Assembly (NCBI GenBank): GCA_036583965.1
Contig: JAZBQD010000017.1
Coordinates: 28,802,385 to 28,866,384 of the forward strand
DNA length: 64,000 nt
Reading direction: 5' to 3'
Source of the DNA: Prunella strophiata
Lineage: Eukaryota > Chordata > Aves > Passeriformes > Prunellidae
The notes beneath the pieces were generated by a model, which was not told where the DNA came from, ran no database searches, and saw only the letters and a program-made list of their open reading frames with translations. A program made the translations under genes and the position numbers. Below are positions 1 through 58,900 of this stretch, one piece after another; position 1 is the stretch's first letter, and each line of letters begins with the position of its first letter.

Positions 1-270
1 GATTTGCGCAGAAAAATTACTTAGAAGAAACAGGCAGGCTTGGGGAGATCTCGTTTCTCACTGAGCACTCAAAGAGGCTGAAATCAGTTTGCAGACTTGG
101 ACTAAGACAGTACACTGTGTTCCCTGAAGCTCAGCTGTGGTTACATGGAAAAACATCACTGGTCACTTAGATCTTCACCATACCAAGGGAGAAAATTAAG
201 TTGTAAATTGGAAAAGGTGTGTCTGTGGCAGCTGAGGTGAGAGAGGGTCTGATCTATACAGGTTCATACA

Positions 271-395
271 GTGGTAGAATAATTTCGCTGGAAGGGACCT
301 CCAGAGGTTATCCAGTCCAACCCTTCTTCTCTATTGGGTTGCTATCTGAGGAGTCAAGCTGCAAATGTCTCCAAGGACAGTGGTGTTCCTTATGC
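271..395 (-). mobile_element. CR1 LINE 3'-end fragment (antisense)
   Basis: GTGGTAGAATAATTT followed by CTGGAAGGGACCTCCAGAGG and ATCCAGTCCAACCC is the reverse complement of the avian CR1 3' tail (agaatcat, ggttggaaaagacct, gtccaacc pattern). It is a short, decayed, 5'-truncated copy. The right boundary is approximate. Confidence 0.65.
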
Positions 396-3300
396 AGAGT
401 ACCCTTGAGAAAAAAAAAAGGCTCTCTTAGTACTGTGCCTCATCATGCGCATTTATCTTACTTCCCAGGATAGCCTGGCTTCTTCATTATGGAGCCCTTC
501 CTCACGGAAGCTGAAGGCAGCCAAAAGAACTCCAACTCCAAGCAGATCAAAGGCATATTTCTTTAACTCTAATCCATCTGCTGTATTACAGCAGCCTGTT
601 GTCTGTGGCCTCCACTCCACTCACTCCAAGGGATCAGTGCTGCCCTATGGAGGCTTCATGAGACAGCGCTGTGTGTCATGCAGTGGGTCTCATTGGGCAC
701 AGGCTGGCTGTAGAGAATGATGCTGCTTAATGTTCTCATCACATCTGAGTCAGTGCATTTGGGAAAAAACAAAAGTAGGAAGTCATATAATCATGCAGTT
801 AATACTTCACATAATTCTTAGCCAATTCTTGTGGGGTTTTTTGAAGATCCTGCAGAAGTGATAAAGCAATTGATGGAGTGCTTTCCCTTTAATATTGTGT
901 CATTTTTGAAAGATAGTCAGCAAACTGAAATCTAGCTTGAGCAATTGTAACAATGGGTAGAAGAGATCAAAATTTAAATAAAAAGTTGCCAGATAGTTTG
1001 CAGTTCCCACTGTTTCAAGTGGCAACTGGGCAGCAACTTTGAATTAAACCTGTTCATGTTCAGGTTTCACAAACAATCCATAAATGGCAACTGGGCAGCT
1101 CCAAGAGCTCCAAGCAAAAGCTTTGCCTTTATATTATAACCAAACAGCTATCCTGTAGCATACTCTCTGCAGTAGCATTTTGTTCAAGGTCTCAGACTTC
1201 TAATGTAATTTCCAAAGATATTAGGGTCACCAGTTATAATTTAAATGTATTGGATTGGTATCTCAGCTCAAGCACTTCAGCACTCCTGGCATCATCAGAT
1301 CTACTTTATGTGTTGCTGGATTGTATGAAAGAGAGGGCAGCAGGGTAAAGAGAAGGTAGATCTAAGAGAAACTGGTCTGTGGGTAAGGAGAAGAGACACC
1401 AACATTCAGCTGTCACTGAGATCTTGATACCTTTAAAGTCTGGGGAAAAAAATAAAACAACAAAGTAGATGTAAGCTTTTAAGCCATTTTGTAGGCATAT
1501 AAGCAAATCTGGACTGAGTCAGCCAAAGCATAGTACATACAGTTTCAAGTGTCTTTGGTCAGATCTCCACAAACCTTGTTTGATTGGTCACAAGTCCAGT
1601 TTTTTCAGACCCATTATTTACTTCATCAAGACAGTACTAGAAGCAGCTTTTCTCTTCAATGTGAAATAAATTCAGACTCCTTGCTAAGAATTTTCACACC
1701 CTAATTTACAGTTCCCTTTGTCTTTGAAGACCTCAACTACCAAAGCCTCAGACTTCTTTCCCTTAGAAAAAAAATCCCTTGATAGCAGCCACTTCTGCTG
1801 CCAAGACCTCCATACTATCACCAGCTGATTGGCAGCACAACATCTCACATAGACAGGCAGCAAGTTGGACCTGACTTAGTGAAAGTTTATTGGTGCTTCC
1901 TAAAACAGGGCTGAGTCATATCTATAGGTGTGTTATGAAAGTTCTGCTTCCCATGTGTGAAACTGCTTCAGATTTAGTAAACATTTAGAAAATGTGTCTC
2001 CATATTTCCCAGTTCATATACTAAGCATTGAACAAATTAGGAGTCATTCAAGGTGCAGTCAAAATTTTCATCACACTGTCCGCCATCCCTTTCAGAGGGC
2101 TCTTGCGCTATATTTCTCATTATCCATCATTTGACTTCTGGTATTTTAAAGACAAACTTGGAACTTTCTTTGCATTCTCAGATCTGCGTTCACTAAGGAC
2201 GTTTGTGTCTTTCCTGTGCCTTGCAGCTGGTGGAGCTCTTCGTTCACAGGCAACAGCTGCAACTTGAGTGGTGAGGGAAAAAGTCAGGAGAAGCCATCTC
2301 TAGCCTTGCCTATTGCATCCTCAATGACTTTGCTGCTTAGCTTTGCTATGCAAGTACAGGTGGCAGGCTGGTAAGGCAAAAGTTCATAGCTGGGGAAACT
2401 ACCTGTGTCTGGGATCATAACCAGCTGATGAGTGCTCCAGAAAGAAAAAAGGAAAGAAGCACTGCAACATCTCTGAGCATACTGGGCAGTTCCTTTTCAC
2501 AGTATTATTGTCTGTATCATTTCCACTCCAGCCTGTCCTCTGCATTGCCCAGAGGAGTTAAACCATATTACCACTGCTTCACCAATAACACACTGAAGCA
2601 ATGCCTTAGAGCAAGATCTCTCCCTCAGCTTTGAACCATAAAAAAAAAGGCAACAGGCTTTATTTTTCCTGTTAAAGACATGCCTGTGACTAAGGAATAG
2701 CTCATGGAGTCTTTGCTCTCTTCACATCTTGAGACAAAATGATTATGTTTCTCTTCCTGGGAAGTTAGTATATCTCAGTATGTAAACTGAGGGAAACTGA
2801 CTAGAAGAGGCTGATTGCTGCTCAGGGGTGGGCTGGGCACAGATCAGTGGGTGACACACACCCACTGTGTGTGTGCGCATAATTTCTCTTCTTTGAGTTT
2901 TATTTCTGCCTCTCTTTTTGTTGTCTCCCTTTTCATTGTTATTTTTTCCCATTGTGGTTTATTATTAATATGTTTCATTAATGTTATGGTATTTTTTTTT
3001 TCTAATTCTTGTCTCCATCTCCTTGGGGGAGGGGAGATTGTAAGTGAGTGACTGCATGTACTCAGTTGCAGTGTGGGGTTAGACCACAGCATCATTGCAG
3101 GTTCCATCACTGCTATTATGTGCCCTGGGTTTAGGAAAAAGAACTCCTCCTACCTGTTGTTTTTCTCAGCCTAATCAGACTTGCCTATCTTGTTTCCACA
3201 GAAATCTTTATTACACCTGTCAGTTAACTTATGACTTTGCCAGATCTGAGCTCTCTACATGTGTAGAGTGGGCTTTTGATGGGGAGGTGCAGACTGACTT

Positions 3301-4304
3301 CACCCTTTTCAGAGTCATCTGTTAATGCTGTCCATAATGCCACGGCTGCCTCATTGTTGGCGCTTAGAGGGTGAAGCTCATAGTGCTTTCCCAAGAAGGG
3401 CTTTCCCTGGATTAACTGGTTTGGGTGCTGAAACATGTAGAGATGAAGGGATGTGACAAGATGCTCTGCAAGCCAGTGGGATCAGGGAGTGCAGAAGCCC
3501 AGTCTGGTATACTGATGGCCATATCACTGGTATCTTGCTTTTATCTTATGGTTTTGTTTCTTTGCTTTGGCCTCCATTACTGCTCCTCTCCACAAATCCC
3601 AGGATGGCTGGCAAGAGTTGCTTCCAGACAGCCACAGCACTCTGTAATGTGTAGCAAGGGGTGTCCCTTTTTTCATCACTGCTCCAGATTCCTCCTCCTA
3701 TGCTCCCTGTGCATCTAGTATTGTAGCAATGACATTTGTATTGCATAGAGCTAATGTAAGCTAGCATTACACTAAAAGTACATTTTTTGCCTTTACAGGC
3801 TGTAGCTAGTTAGGTTTCTGACCTGAGGCAGTTTAAATAATGTTGATAACTATGATTGAGAGGTACCCCACTGTTAGTACCTCAAGGTGTGTCTCTCTCT
3901 ACCTTACGCACATTACTCAGCCTTTAAAACAACCACAACCAACCTGGTAGGACCAAAAATATAAGCACATGCTTTCATTATATAGTTTTAGCATATTGTC
4001 ATGGGTTTAGAGTCTTTAAGAAAAAAACTTTCCTTGCATACTTTTTTGATACCCATCACTGCTGAGAACTCTTTATCTGCTATGAAAGAACAGAAATGAC
4101 CCATATCAGGAAAATTAGGCCCTTCTTGCTTAGGAAATCAAGTAATTTCTCACATTCCTCTGGATAGCTGATGAATTTTGTGTGTAAGATGCAGAAACAA
4201 TCTGCATAGCGAGAGACAAAGATTAGAGTCAAAGATTACCCAGAAGGGAAGTAGATTAAAAAAAGGTTTTAAATGAGAGAAATATTCAAATACACAACAC
4301 ATAA

Positions 4305-4329
4305 ACACACACACACACAGACACACACA
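4305..4329. repeat. (CA)n microsatellite
   Basis: A run of about 12 CA units with one G interruption at 4320. Confidence 0.9.
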
Positions 4330-4731
4330 GGGTGGAGATAGCTGATGTGATTCCATTGTTTCTTATGTGAATCTGCTTCCCTGAAGGCATGATGGCATGC
4401 ATTTTAAATCAAAGGGCATTGAAAGAAATAGTGCATTTGCAACCACAGATAAAAGTAACAATGCTGCACATAAGAACAAAAGCAGATGGGACACATCTGT
4501 GTCTCTGGGGATTAAGTGACATATGGCAATGACATGCTTTACATTCTCAAAAATCTGCAAAATATTCAAAATAAGTTGTTTTTATAGCTACCAAATCATT
4601 AGAACATGCTTCATTTTGTAAATGCTCTTGCCATTGCAGTTCTTTATGTGAATGAAATTGTCTGTGAAACAATCTGCTTTTTTCCTGATACTTTTCATAT
4701 TGCTTCCCCCATAATTCATTATTGCATGTAG

Positions 4732-4749
4732 AGTGTGTGTGTGTGTGTA
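4732..4749. repeat. (GT)n microsatellite
   Basis: About nine GT units. Confidence 0.9.
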
Positions 4750-6329
4750 TGTTTCCTGTGATCATTCTGTTTGGATTCTGAAAGCGATAGCTAAAAATCA
4801 CTGCAGGAGTACAGTGATAAACTAAAATGAAAATAAATAATAGAAGAGGAGCTGTGGCAGGAAGGTTTTAGGAAAATAGTTTTAAGTTCAAGGATTTAGC
4901 TCTTATAACCATAGTTTTTAATGGATTTTTCCTCTGTAAATATTCCAGCTATAAGAAAATCAAATACAATCATTACACAACTAAACAATACTTCACAGTA
5001 TAAGGGCACTGTTGTGTTTGTTTTTTATAAATGCCAGAACTTTACTCATTTTCCTTTATGAAACAAATAATAAACTAAACAAATAACAAACAAATAAACC
5101 AAAACAAAAGGTACATGTCAAAGTAACAGTACAGAGAGAAAAAAGTGACACAGATGTGGTGAAATACCTGCGGAAGGTACAAGGGGAGTGAATAAATGTC
5201 ACAACCACAGTATCACTCCATTTTGATACCTTTCATGAAGTATTGGAGGGCAAAATATATAAAAGCAACAATGTGATGGATCAGAAACATGCTGTTGATT
5301 GTAACTTACCATGTTCTTCAAAAAGATTATAAATGAAAGTGATTCTAGGAACTGTCTTTGAAAACAGAAGAAGAAAACAAAGAGACATTTTATAATTCAG
5401 AGGCATGTCAGCATGCATATATGTTAATATAAAGTGATATGGAAAGAATGTGATATTTTGTCAGAAAGCCATCACATTAGGTACCAATAATCTTGTATTA
5501 ATAAAGTAATAACTTGTGTATTCGAACTCAGGTGTCTACCTAAACAAATGAGCAACAATTAGAAAACAGCTAGAAGCTCCCCCTCTCAAAAAGTTGAGAC
5601 ATTATGAAAACAAAACCAGGGAACACTATGAAACAGAGGTAGAATGGTTGATAATACAGGTGTCATTGCTGAAAAACTAGTGGAAATCTATGTTCTGCTA
5701 CCTATCATCTTGTCAATATTTCATTATTTATTCTTTACTGTGCACAACCAACCAGAATGTGTCTTACACCAGGGTTCTCAGTTAATAAGCTGACTACTTT
5801 GTGAACAAACCTAGGGAACTGGAAGGGCTGGACTCTTGCCTTCTAGCTTGGGGACCTTGGCATGAAAAGCAGAGCAGGAAAATCAACCAGCCAAGACCAG
5901 ACATGACAGCACAGCTCCTGGAAAGGAGAGAGCATCTGTCCTTCCTGGGGATGCCATATGGATAGTCTGGCCAGACCTAGCGGCAGGTTCCCTTGCTGTG
6001 CAATTCTCAGCAATTACATCCTGGAAAGAAACCTGAAATACAACTATAGCATCTATTCTCAAAAGATTGGTAGCAGTTTATAGTTTATATAAATCAGTCA
6101 ATCAGTGGGCTTCTTGCAGACTTCTTTGCACATGCAGAAGCATGGAAGGAATTCAGAGAGGTGTTTAAAAATTTAATGTAGTGCACAAGTAACTGCTTTC
6201 CATAGAGTTCTTCACAGCCAATCTGAGGATTGGTTGCTTTGTGCTTCCCTGTTGTCTGCAAACTCCAGGAGCAGTTTAGGGAACATTTTCAGATTATTAA
6301 ACAGTAAATCTTGAGGAACAATCCAGCCC

Positions 6330-7035
6330 TTGATCTGGTAATTCCATGTTTCCTTTCTACTGATAAGCCCCAGCACTGGATCCAGCATTCCAGGTGTGTA
6401 TCACCAGTGCTGAGTAGAGAGGAAGAATCACTTCTATTGATCTTCTATTGTGTGGTTCTTCCTGCTGCAGCTCAGGATGCTGGTGACCTTTGCTACAAGG
6501 GTGCATTGCTGGCTTATAGTCAGGTTGGTACCTGTCAGGTTCCTCGGGGTTTTTCTGCTATCCTGCTTGCCAGCCAGCAAGCCCACAGCCTTTTCTGGTA
6601 CCTGGCATTACTCATCAGGTGCAGGAAAACTTTATACTTTATTTCATTGACCTTTGTAGGGTTCCTGTCAGTCATTTCTCCAGTTTTTTAAGGTCCTTCT
6701 GAGTGGCAGAAAACCTTGTGCTCTTTGCACCATCTGAAAAAAAAGCCCATGCTTGCTAAGGGTGCACTCTGTCCCATCATTCATAATACTGTTAAATATC
6801 ATTGTTCCCAGTATCCATCCCTGGAATACTCTACCACTGGCTGGCCTTCAGCTGAACTTTTTGCTGCTGACGACAACCCTCTGAGCCTGAAAGTTCAGCC
6901 ATTTTTCTGCCCACTGTTCACTTATCTAGCCTGCAAGGCATAGAAAAATGTGTGTGAGAATTTTTCAGAGATGGTGTCAAAAGTCTTGCTAGACTTGAGG
7001 TAAACATCCTACACTGCTCTTCCTTCAAATTTTAA
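6330..7035 (-). mobile_element. CR1 LINE ORF2 remnant (antisense)
   Basis: Read on the minus strand, around 7005-6970 it gives DVYLKSSKTFDTIS, a decayed version of the CR1 reverse-transcriptase motif DFSKAFDTVS. Further along, in the 6.9-6.33 kb part, there are counterparts of the CR1 text downstream of the catalytic core, for example the QRVVV-like stretch and the segment ending near the typical QCWGLS-like motif. Frames are broken by stops and indels, so it is a dead copy. Boundaries were estimated from where the resemblance fades. Confidence 0.6.
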
Positions 7036-9748
7036 TGAGCTTTTAATGTTTTCCTACTGCTTCAAATATATTTCATAGACAAGGGAGACACTATCAGAGG
7101 CAGTGGGTCATAAGAACTCTCAGATCCTTTTCTTAGAAAACATGCTCTTAGGCAGTTACTTTTACTTACCAGTAACACAGGCAAGCAAGTCTGGCACTGT
7201 TTTTGGGAGACTGACTTGGCAACCTTAAATATTGACATCTGTCATCTAGCCTAGTTTAAAACATGAATCAGTGCCACCGCTTTTGGTTAAACTGGCTGTG
7301 ACTGAGGGCTAGTCAGTGGTAAAGCTTATTCTACCACTAGTCCTGAGAGATTCAGGCTTCCCCATCACCAGCAAGCACTCAATTTAGCACACAGAGTTGT
7401 AGTGTCAAAATGCATTAGCACAAACATTATAGGAGAAAAAAAGCAGAAATCTCTCTAGAGTAAGAAACATTAAGTATTTGAAAATTACAATTTAAAGAAA
7501 AAGTCTGTGAACATGTAAGTCAGACTAGACTTCCACCTCAGTTCCCTTCTCCAATGCAGCTGTAGCGCAGAGATGGCAGTGTGATTAGGCTAGCCAGCTC
7601 TTTGTGGTACCAACAGCTGCTGTGGCAGTTTGCCAGGACACCCCAAGGCTCCATCCCTTCTGAATATATGCCATTTTGTAAGCAAAACCATGCAGCACAA
7701 AAATACGAGTTGCCACTGCCAACTCGGCAGACTAAGAATAGATCAGCTACGACTATGTTAACAGTTTTGAATACAAGAGATTGCAAAGTATCAGGATCAC
7801 ATTACAGAGAGGAGAGTTGAAGAAATGGTAGAAAACTAGGTGCAATTCTCACCTACTTCACCTCACAAAGTTTAACAGGGAAAGAGGCTTGACTTCAGCA
7901 TGGATGAAGCACACAGTGCAAAGACAGCTTTCTAAAGCCTATAGTAAAGGGTTGTGCTTAGATTTCTGCAAGTCAGACCTCCCTTGGGGGGCTCCTTCAA
8001 TGTACCCCGACAATGGAGGTACCAGGGCAGCCAAGCAGCCCAGCTGGGTCTGGAGACTGGTGAAGGATACTTTCCCCCTTGTAAAAGCTGAGTGAGACAG
8101 TTTAAAATAAAGGTCGAAGGCAAGTATTATGTAAGTACTCAAGATGAGAGCAATAGCTCAGGAAGTCATTTCTTCCCTAAAGCACAGGAACGTGGGTGGG
8201 TAGGTGAATGAAAGGACAGCAAATTTGCTGCACACTCAGACCCTCTTTCCATAGGACAATGTGTGGTGATTTTCATGGGTTTCCTTCACACATAAGACTT
8301 TTGTGATAGAGTCTGGTCCTGCTAAGGCCCTGGAAAGTACTAAGGCCATAGCAGAGGACTTAAATCTCTGCTTAAGTAAGCAGGGAAGATTACTTAAGAT
8401 GCTGAAGGAGAGATACTGTAGTCAGAGCTCATCTTTGCCATTGGTGAAAACATAGCAACCAATACTGAGGTATCAGCAAGGGCTGTTGAAGGTTTGCTTA
8501 CAGCATTTACTCCTCTGGGTGCCTATGATCATGTAGAATATTATGCAAGGGGATAAAGGGTGCATGAAACTGATGTGATGGTGTAATTTACCAAACTGAA
8601 CCAAAATACTTTTTTTTCTTGTTTACTAGGCACTGCCATGCTAGAAAGTCACAAGCTCCCTTGAGTATCAGCAAAAAAACCCAAGTTAAACAGACCTATT
8701 AAGTGTTTATAAACTGGATTTATTATTAGTTTTAAAAGGCATGGCTGCTTTTTTTGTAGGGCAGCTTGTCTCAGGGTTGAAGGGTTTGCTAAGCATAGTA
8801 AGAGACTGGGAAGGCGGAATGGGTTGTTATATTTTATTTGCACTGTCAAGAAAATATTCATCACAACCCCTGTGAGAGAAATTTTGGTCTCAATGTGCAG
8901 AGCTCTGATCAAGAAGTAAAAACCATCATATACAGAGAGTGGGAGCTGCAGTGGATAAAAATTGCTTCAGTCCAAAGTAATAATGATTTAGAGTGCCGTT
9001 TCTCTGCCAGGGATTAAATTTATACAGTTCAGAGTATACACACTCATGTTGATAGGATTGGTTGATCTCAGGGAACCTGCAGTCCTTGACCTTCCCTCTC
9101 TTAGGTGCAGCTCTTAAGTAGAGCTCAGGCTGCCACTAGCCACAGCACCAAGATTGACACAGTTTTGGGGAAACTAGGGTTCTGAGTAGTGTATCCCAGC
9201 ATACTTCTTGCTTTGCTGAGGAAAGATACCTAAACCTTTACCATCCATAGTTGTCATGGCAAAGAAACCTGGTCACATAGGCTAGATGGATGGTCTCCAC
9301 ACCCACCCCAAAGGTGGGAACTCAGGCATCTTGGAAATTAAGCACAGACTGAAGTTCTGCTAATCTTTAACATGCTCAGCTGTTTGCATGACAGCTTTGT
9401 GTGGAGTCTGTTTCCAGTGCAAACTGAGTTAAGCGTGTAATACCAGAAATTCAATATCCCTATAATAGCTGTGAAATACTCTAGCCTTCTTACCACCACC
9501 TCAGTAGGTTTTAACAAAGTGTGCTGCCATCAGATGCAAAAATGTTGAGGAAAGTAACCCAAAACCTGGAAAGACAGCTACACAAAACTGAAAATGGTAG
9601 GAAGAACAGTTGTTACTGTTTCTTGAGCATAGAAAAAGGCCATCAGCTCCAAGTAATAAGGATACCTGTTATCCATGCTTGGTATAAACACAATATGGCT
9701 AACTAATACCAGTGCTGGCTCACAGTAGCCAGGGTCTAGGAAATAAGA

Positions 9749-9778
9749 ACAAGCAAATTAATGAATTAATTTGCTTGT
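9749..9778. repeat. 30-bp near-perfect palindrome
   Basis: Arms of 14 bp (ACAAGCAAATTAAT and its exact reverse complement) flank a 2-bp centre, GA. It lies about 330 bp before exon 2. It could form a cruciform or mark a homeodomain-type ATTA site pair. Function is unknown. Confidence 0.85.
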
Positions 9779-10110
9779 CTTCCAGGAAGCTGTCTGGCAG
9801 TTTTGGAGCCACAATTCTACTGTCCATCAGCAAGAGGGACTCCAAGGAAGGGAAACATTCAGTCAGAGCCCCAAATTCTGTTCAGTAGTTTCTGAATGTT
9901 ACTGAGTTAGGGTGTTAGTAGTTAATTTTTTTGAGAGTTCATCATTCACATATGCTGTGTCTGTTGCATCCATGTGCAGAATTTGGGTGATATCTTTAGG
10001 AACTGCTTTCTAATTACATACCTAATAAGAGGGAGTTTTCAGCACAACAGAAGAACAATGGTGGCTGTGTGACAATGTGAATGACAGACATCTTCTTTCT
10101 TTTGCTCTAG

Positions 10111-54889
<44,779 letters not shown>

Positions 54890-55392
54890 GGTTTTCAAAG
54901 ATGAGCATGATAATCAAAAAGTGAATATTGCCAGTAATTTTACTAGATAATTTAACTCAAATAGAGAAGTGTACTTATATGTGCTAACATACACAGAAGG
55001 GGATTAAAATAATTTCAGGACATAATTATTCCTGATGTTAGTGATTGTAGTTACTGAATAGTAAATATATTGAACTCTGTTACTTATTTCATAGACTAGT
55101 GCCACATGTAATTATGATCTGTGATAAGTGATAGACAAGAATTCAGTGCATTACAATACTATAATATATTTATTACAAGTTAACACTAGTATTAACGTGT
55201 TACTTTGAATTTGTGAACTTTTGGATATCGTTAATTTAAATGACCATTGAAGACTATAATTTTTGCATAATTTTGTTGTTTTCAGTTTGTCTGTGTTTTA
55301 TAATTTTTGTTTGGTGTGGCTGTGACATGCACTTCTCAGATTTGAAAGACGCATCTCCACAGTCTCATGATGCTGTATATTGTATTTATGAA

Positions 55393-55398
55393 AATAAA
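55393..55398 (+). terminator. Proximal polyadenylation signal AATAAA of CHRNA8
   Basis: Canonical hexamer about 500 nt after the stop codon. A T/GT-rich stretch (TTTCTTGGTAAATTTGTC) follows at about 55440-55460, as expected for a downstream element. Inferred from sequence only. Confidence 0.5.
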
Positions 55399-55947
55399 CC
55401 GTCATCATATTAGCTCAAGATAGAACAATGACTGGAATGCTTTCTTGGTAAATTTGTCAAGGATGTATCTTTCCCAGAAAATCACTTTGTTGGTTTTTTT
55501 AAATTTTTTATTAGGAAATATTGGTTGTGACATTGGAAAGAAAATTCTTTCTCCTTGCTGACAATCATATATGTAATTTACAATGCTTGCTTAACTGTTT
55601 CTGTCACCTTGAAAGTCTACTTAGTTTAAAATATCACTGCTCTCTTGGAACACAGTTGCCAACCTAATACTGACTAACTCTGTGCATTTAGGGCAGAATC
55701 TTGTGGCTCCATAATATCTAGGAAATGGTCCACAGATTTAATTTGGGTCAGATTTCCCATCTAGTCTATACCACCAAAGTAGTATTTTTTTGAAAATTCT
55801 ATTAGCGCAGTCTCCTTTCTATGTGGTCACTAGGCTTTGTTAAAAGGAGTGTATAAAAGACTAATTTTGTTTTGCTCAAATTAATGTATCAATGTTTGTC
55901 ATCAATTTTCTGTCCCTAAATGTTCTCTAATATAATGTCTATGTGTT

Positions 55948-55953
55948 AATAAA
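55948..55953 (+). terminator. Possible distal polyadenylation signal AATAAA
   Basis: A second canonical hexamer about 1,060 nt after the stop codon. The downstream sequence is less obviously GT-rich than at the proximal site, so use of this site is uncertain. Confidence 0.3.
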
Positions 55954-55970
55954 ACATAATTGAATTATGC

Positions 55971-58900
55971 CACTTCCTGGAATATAAGGGGGAACATTAT
56001 TCTCAATAGCAGCTTTTTTCTACCCAGTACTGTGGGTAGGAATGCCACCTTTGTTGCATGATTTTATTTTCCCTACTCATCACAGCAGAGCTACAAAAGA
56101 GAGGATACCTGATGTAGACACCCTTCCCCTTTGGAGTAGCATAACACTTTTCTGAATGTTCACTAGAAGAAAATAGCAATCTATTTTCTTCTCTGTCTGA
56201 CTTTTAACTTTCTGTTCTTCCAGGGTTAGTAAAAAATTAACATTTCCCCTATCTGCATGATGGGATCCATTCCACCATCACTGATGGAGAGAAAGAATAT
56301 GATCGTGATTTTACTCAATGGGAAGTAATTCCATTTAAAATGGATGGTGAAGCTGGTAGTTCTACAGCTTGAAGCAATATGGTACTATTTCTTTAAGGAA
56401 AAGGTCCCTCAGCCTTTCCTCTATGGCCTTTGTTAGGTGGTGATCACTGGCTTTAAACAGAGACTTCACTGTATTGAGTGTTAAATTTCTGTAGCAGCAA
56501 GATTAGATCATCACAACCATGGATTTATTGTACTTTTTGGAGTTGTGTTCAAAAAAGCACCTAAGGAGGTCAACCTAAGAAGGTCCTGACTACAGTGACC
56601 TGTTTTATATTTCACATTGTTTTCCTGGTTACTTCAGCCTCAGATGCAGCTTCAAGTGGTAACAGTGGTAAAATCCCCTACTGAAAATTCTATCTGTATT
56701 TCAGAGAGATCTCTTCTTCTTCACAGGAGCACCAGTGCTCTAAGTAACTCTTTCCAAGCCTGCAGGAGAAAACTCCCATTACCTGGTTATTTCTCATGTG
56801 CATTTTGCTGCTTCTGCTTACAAAATTGTCCGTGCTGAGGTACAGAATGTAATTCAGGAAGGTTTTTCTATTAGGAAAAACCTTGGTGAAGAACAGAACT
56901 ATTTTGGAGGTTTGGGTTAGTTATACCAGGCTCTTCTCTTGGACAGCAGCTGAAATACTAATTTAATTTTTCTTTTAGTTGAAAGTCTAAATATCCAATT
57001 ATTTCTTCAACTTGTGATGAAGGACGCTAAATGAACTTTGGAGCACTTGTTCAAGGACCTAATATTTTTACTTGAAATAACACTAATATTTTTACTTGAA
57101 AAGCATTTTTGAAAGTAATTTTCAGTGACAGAATAAAAAAAAAGGTAAAAGCTAATGTTAAAGCACACAGTCAAAATAACTTAGCGTCCTCATGCTAAGG
57201 ACATTGTTTCCTTACATGAAATGAGTTGTTGTATAAGAGTATTTTTAACTCAATGCATAGACCTTATGATCAGAAGGAGGATGGAAACTATCTGAAAACA
57301 ACAGTGAAAAATTAGTTTAAATAACTTTTTTTTTCATATATAAAAGTTGATGCAAATAAAAAAATTCCATTTATAGGCCATGACTTTGTATAGGCCATGA
57401 CTGTTAGGTTGCCAAAGCTGGATTGTCTATTTTAGACATGCCCTAAAATTCAAATTGCAATTTACAGCTCTTTACACTGGACTGAAACTACTTGATGATT
57501 ACTTTTTCAGATCGCATATGAGGCAGATTCTTTTGCTATTCACTTATCACTTGGCCTTCTGAAAGGTAATAACATTGTTACACAAAGTTTGTAGAAAAAT
57601 CGTGTAAAATAGCACAGAAAAATGGTTACTGTACATAGAGAACACTGCAGAATAAAGTGTGAACCAATCTAAGATTTTTCTAAGAATTACAGTACACTTG
57701 GAAAGATTGTTACATACTGATTCACAGCTCTTTATGGCATCACCAGTTATTGTTGTGGTATATTTAATTCCAAGAGAAGGAAAAAATCCCAAATTGATTG
57801 CAAAAGTTAAATGACAACAAGAAACTAACCCATAATATCCTTTCCAAATCCTGGCACTTACAGAAGAGTTGCACAAGGAGTGGGGACCTTATTGTCCCCT
57901 GGTTACACAGAACATGATAGTAAAGGTCCTTGTGCACTTTATCTTGCTGAGGAACACCTTATTTCCCAGAAGGCATGATGGTTTCTGCTGTGAAGCTATT
58001 CAGCATAACAAGATGAGAATCTGCCCTGGTTTATTTATCAAACATGAAGAACAGTTCATATAATCAAACATAATCTTTCCTTCTGTCTCATGAGTCATCT
58101 TAACATATCTAGATATGCACATTAAAATCTATGGGTTTTTTTTGGTTTTGTCAGATCATTTTTGTCTTGCAAGTTTTCTAATTTATCTGCCACCATGAGA
58201 AATACAGCTGTGTAACTTCCAACAGTGAATAGCAAGTATTTCTATATTACAGTAAGGTCACATACTTCTTTCATTTAAAATTAGCTTTTCAGTATTTATG
58301 ACAATAAAGAAGTAAAGGATCATGATCTAAACCCATTATTCTGAATCACCAAGTGCCTAGGAAAAGAGGATGCTATAAATCAGAAGAAAGTTAATGAAGA
58401 ACAGGATTAATCTGGGATTTTAGACAATAAGAATGTCAAATACTAAGAAATCCCCAAATACTGTGAAATCGCTACAGAAATAAATAAAGGCAAAACATTA
58501 AGAGTTGAAGACTGAAATGCTTTCCCTTTTGTGAGGCTCCTCTTGGCAGAATTTGGAACAAAAATTTAGAACTCTGTTAAACACTTGGTGAGGTTACATC
58601 TGGGTTAAGAGATTGGGCTGAGCAGTGTTCCTCTGGCTGAAAGGCTTTCCAGAATTACATACCCAGTTTGGAATTAGATGCTAAACAAGGGTTTCCAGGT
58701 TTTTGGGTTTTTTCCCTTATTAAAAAAGAGACTAAGGGAGAAAGGACATGCAACATGGGACACTCCAAGTTTCAGAGTAGGTAAGAAAGCATGTGCTCAG
58801 AATGTTGCCTCCTTTTCTGTCTTGCTGAATGATCTAGAGAATATGAAGGGCTCTGCACTGGAGAGAGTAGAAATGCATCTTGTGTTTATGTTTGATACTG

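Larger units (their letters stand above)
1..10110 (+). other. CHRNA8: Intron 1 of CHRNA8 (3' part)
   Basis: No coding exon, CpG island or promoter was recognised. The stretch is uniformly AT-rich. Identified contents are two antisense CR1 fragments (271-395 and 6330-7035), short CA and GT runs (4305-4329 and 4732-4749) and a 30-bp palindrome at 9749-9778. I looked for a GC-rich start codon plus hydrophobic leader ending in a phase-1 donor and saw none. Exon 1 is therefore probably upstream. Stretches 396-6329 and 7036-10110 otherwise show nothing I recognise. Confidence 0.6.
54890..55970 (+). other. CHRNA8: CHRNA8 3' untranslated region (extent estimated)
   Basis: AT-rich sequence directly after the stop codon with no continued reading frame. 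Two AATAAA signals fall in it, at 55393-55398 and 55948-55953, so the transcript may have a short (~0.5 kb) or long (~1.1 kb) 3'UTR. The limits are inferred. Transcript data would be needed to fix the cleavage site. Confidence 0.5.

Noticed and set aside
1..10110. Exon 1 of CHRNA8 in the first 10 kb
   Set aside because: No start codon followed by a hydrophobic leader and a phase-1 GT donor was found, and there is no GC-rich promoter-like region.
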